Assembly: GCF_023897065.1 (NCBI RefSeq)
Contig: NZ_JAMHIV010000023.1
Span: forward strand, 62,001-126,000
Direction: 5' to 3'
Source of the DNA: Crossiella sp. SN42
GTDB taxonomy: Bacteria; Actinomycetota; Actinomycetes; Mycobacteriales; Pseudonocardiaceae
Length of the DNA stretch: 64,000 nucleotides
The notes below the pieces were generated by a model that had not been told where the DNA came from, did not search any database, and saw nothing but the letters and a program-made list of their open reading frames with translations. This document shows positions 63,166 through 64,000 of this stretch, piece after piece. Every line of letters starts with the position of its first letter. Position 1 is the stretch's first letter. A program made the position numbers and the translations under genes.

Positions 63166-64000
63166 TCAGTCGCCCCGCGGGCTTTCCAGGACCGCGGGGC
63201 GACTGCTTTCTCGGGGGCGCCAGATGACCTGTAGTTCATGGCGTTGCCGCAGCGGGCGGAGGATGGCCAGATCGGTGCAGACGATGTGCAGCCGCCGCAG
63301 GGCTTTCAGCTCCAGCAGCGAGGCGACATCGAGGTCCACCAGGAGGTCGCGTGGCACGATTTCGAGATTCTCAAGCCGGGGCGCGGACTTGAGCACGGAC
63401 AGGTCGCTGGCATCCTGAATGCCGTGCAGCCCCAGCTTTTTCAGCTTGGGTAGCGGCGGGAGCCCGCCCAGATCCGAGGCGCTGAAGACGTTGAGCTCAC
63501 GCACTCCAGGCGGCACATCACGCAGGTCAAAACCACCGTCGACATTCAGGTGCCGGAGCCCGCGCAGGTGGCGCACTGGCGGATTGACTCCACTGATCAC
63601 TAGCTCACCCGCGTATTCGGTGAGCACACTGCGGGCGTACTCGTCCCGGTCGAACCGGTCCCACATCAGTAGAAGTTCTTCCTGGACCTCCTCCCGCTTG
63701 TCCGCAGCGAACCTGGCCAGGAGCGGGATCGCCTCGGCCAGCCCGGTCTCCGCCATCGCCCTGATAGTGGTCACCACTTCCCGTTCCGTACGCGGATTGG
63801 CGCTCGCGAGCAGATCGAGGGCGAAGGCGCCGGCGGAGGCGAACACCCGCGCCTGGGTTCGGGACTTGGGCGGCACCAGATCGGCGGCCTGGCGCTGGAT
63901 TTGTGCGCGGAGCGCGGCATTCAGGTCCGGTGCGGTTTCCAGGCAGGCCAGGGCGAGTAGCTGGAGGTTGCGTTTGCCCTGGGCTTTGGTCAGGCCGGAG
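63166..64000 (-). CDS. HEAT/LRR-repeat C-terminal part of a large protein, possibly a NACHT/STAND NTPase (cut by right edge)
   Basis: The frame is open from 63166 to the window end with no start needed inside; about 277 C-terminal residues are visible. The first part is helical (TKAQGKRNLQLLALACLETAPDLNAALRAQIQRQAADL, then AETGLAEAIPLLARFAADKREEVQEELLLMWDRFD), like HEAT or STAND arm repeats. The second is a leucine-rich repeat ladder (LRGLRHLNVDGG, VRELNVFSASDLGGLPPLPKLKKLGLHG, PRLENLEIV). I associate this arrangement with the sensor end of actinobacterial NACHT NTPases, but the NTPase domain, if present, is outside the window. Confidence 0.6.
   Translation of the reverse strand, partial: SGLTKAQGKRNLQLLALACLETAPDLNAALRAQIQRQAADLVPPKSRTQARVFASAGAFALDLLASANPRTEREVVTTIRAMAETGLAEAIPLLARFAADKREEVQEELLLMWDRFDRDEYARSVLTEYAGELVISGVNPPVRHLRGLRHLNVDGGFDLRDVPPGVRELNVFSASDLGGLPPLPKLKKLGLHGIQDASDLSVLKSAPRLENLEIVPRDLLVDLDVASLLELKALRRLHIVCTDLAILRPLRQRHELQVIWRPRESSRPAVLESPRGD

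Noticed and set aside
1-64000. CRISPR arrays, insertion sequences, prophage or integrative element next to the tRNA cluster
   Set aside because: No regularly spaced repeats, transposase, integrase or tRNA-end duplication was seen, and composition is even apart from the 35.3-35.7 kb stretch.

Overview
This 64-kb window is GC-rich chromosomal DNA from a mycothiol-using, mycelial-type actinomycete. Pseudonocardiales is the best guess. The evidence is an MshA N-terminus, a mycothiol-dependent DinB-type enzyme, an XRE-HbhA-DUF2516 locus, Lsr2, an AfsA/ArpA butyrolactone pair, a PE-free proteome and heavy GTG start use. The placement is inference; no rRNA or species marker is present. I saw no insertion sequence, prophage, CRISPR array or replication origin. 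Most genes lie in short co-directional runs coupled by 4-nt GTGA/ATGA overlaps.

Layout. 1-5 kb: mshA (cut by the left edge), an alpha/beta hydrolase, a lipoprotein L,D-transpeptidase, a trypsin-fold protein and murB, all on the minus strand. 4.7-9.6 kb, plus strand: DUF2505, a methyltransferase, a mycothiol-dependent enzyme, purU, a LOG-family protein and a lipoprotein. 9.6-12.9 kb, minus strand: YbaK, DJ-1/PfpI, a hydrolase and the DUF2516-HbhA-XRE set. 13-14 kb: two fluoride channels and a zinc-ribbon protein. 14-21.7 kb: a DUF5753 regulator, then a PadR-controlled ABC exporter with two FtsX-type permeases and a VTT-like protein. 21.8-25.4 kb: an M15 peptidase, VOC, DUF445 and dapC. 25.3-28.3 kb: a sigma factor/small protein/CHAT protease cassette. 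28.7-33.8 kb: a secreted proline-rich protein, a divergent MocR/YczE pair, a PP2C-like protein and an HTH protein. 33.8-36.1 kb: a secreted streptogrisin-like protease, an AT-rich site with two DnaA-box matches, and tRNA-Glu/Asp/Phe. 36.3-38.2 kb: an SCO6745-type protein and a butyrolactone-receptor-like TetR. 38.4-41.3 kb: csoR-copZ-copA. 41.5-47 kb: a small protein, a LuxR regulator, two peptidoglycan enzymes and an AfsQ/Cse-like two-component system with lipoprotein. 47-53.1 kb: an acyl-CoA catabolic run (ligase, SDR, acyl-CoA dehydrogenase, MaoC) that continues into a DUF371 protein and a KamB-type 16S rRNA A1408 methyltransferase, facing a TetR gene across a perfect palindrome. 53.8-64 kb: MFS, SRPBCC, an AfsA-SnoaL pair divergent from an ArpA-like receptor, a sigma factor, an MBL-fold hydrolase, Lsr2, CPBP, LysR, a subtilisin and a truncated HEAT/LRR gene at the right edge.

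The most interesting parts are: (i) the KamB-DUF371 pair at the end of a lipid operon; (ii) a compact putative hormone module (AfsA-like synthase, receptor with a TTA codon, sigma factor, lactonase-like MBL); (iii) the sigma-CHAT cassette; (iv) the DnaA-box/GTTAAC site beside the tRNA cluster; (v) a recurring leaderless promoter layout, a -10 TANNNT placed 6-8 nt before the start codon, seen at 12 genes and used here to choose several starts.
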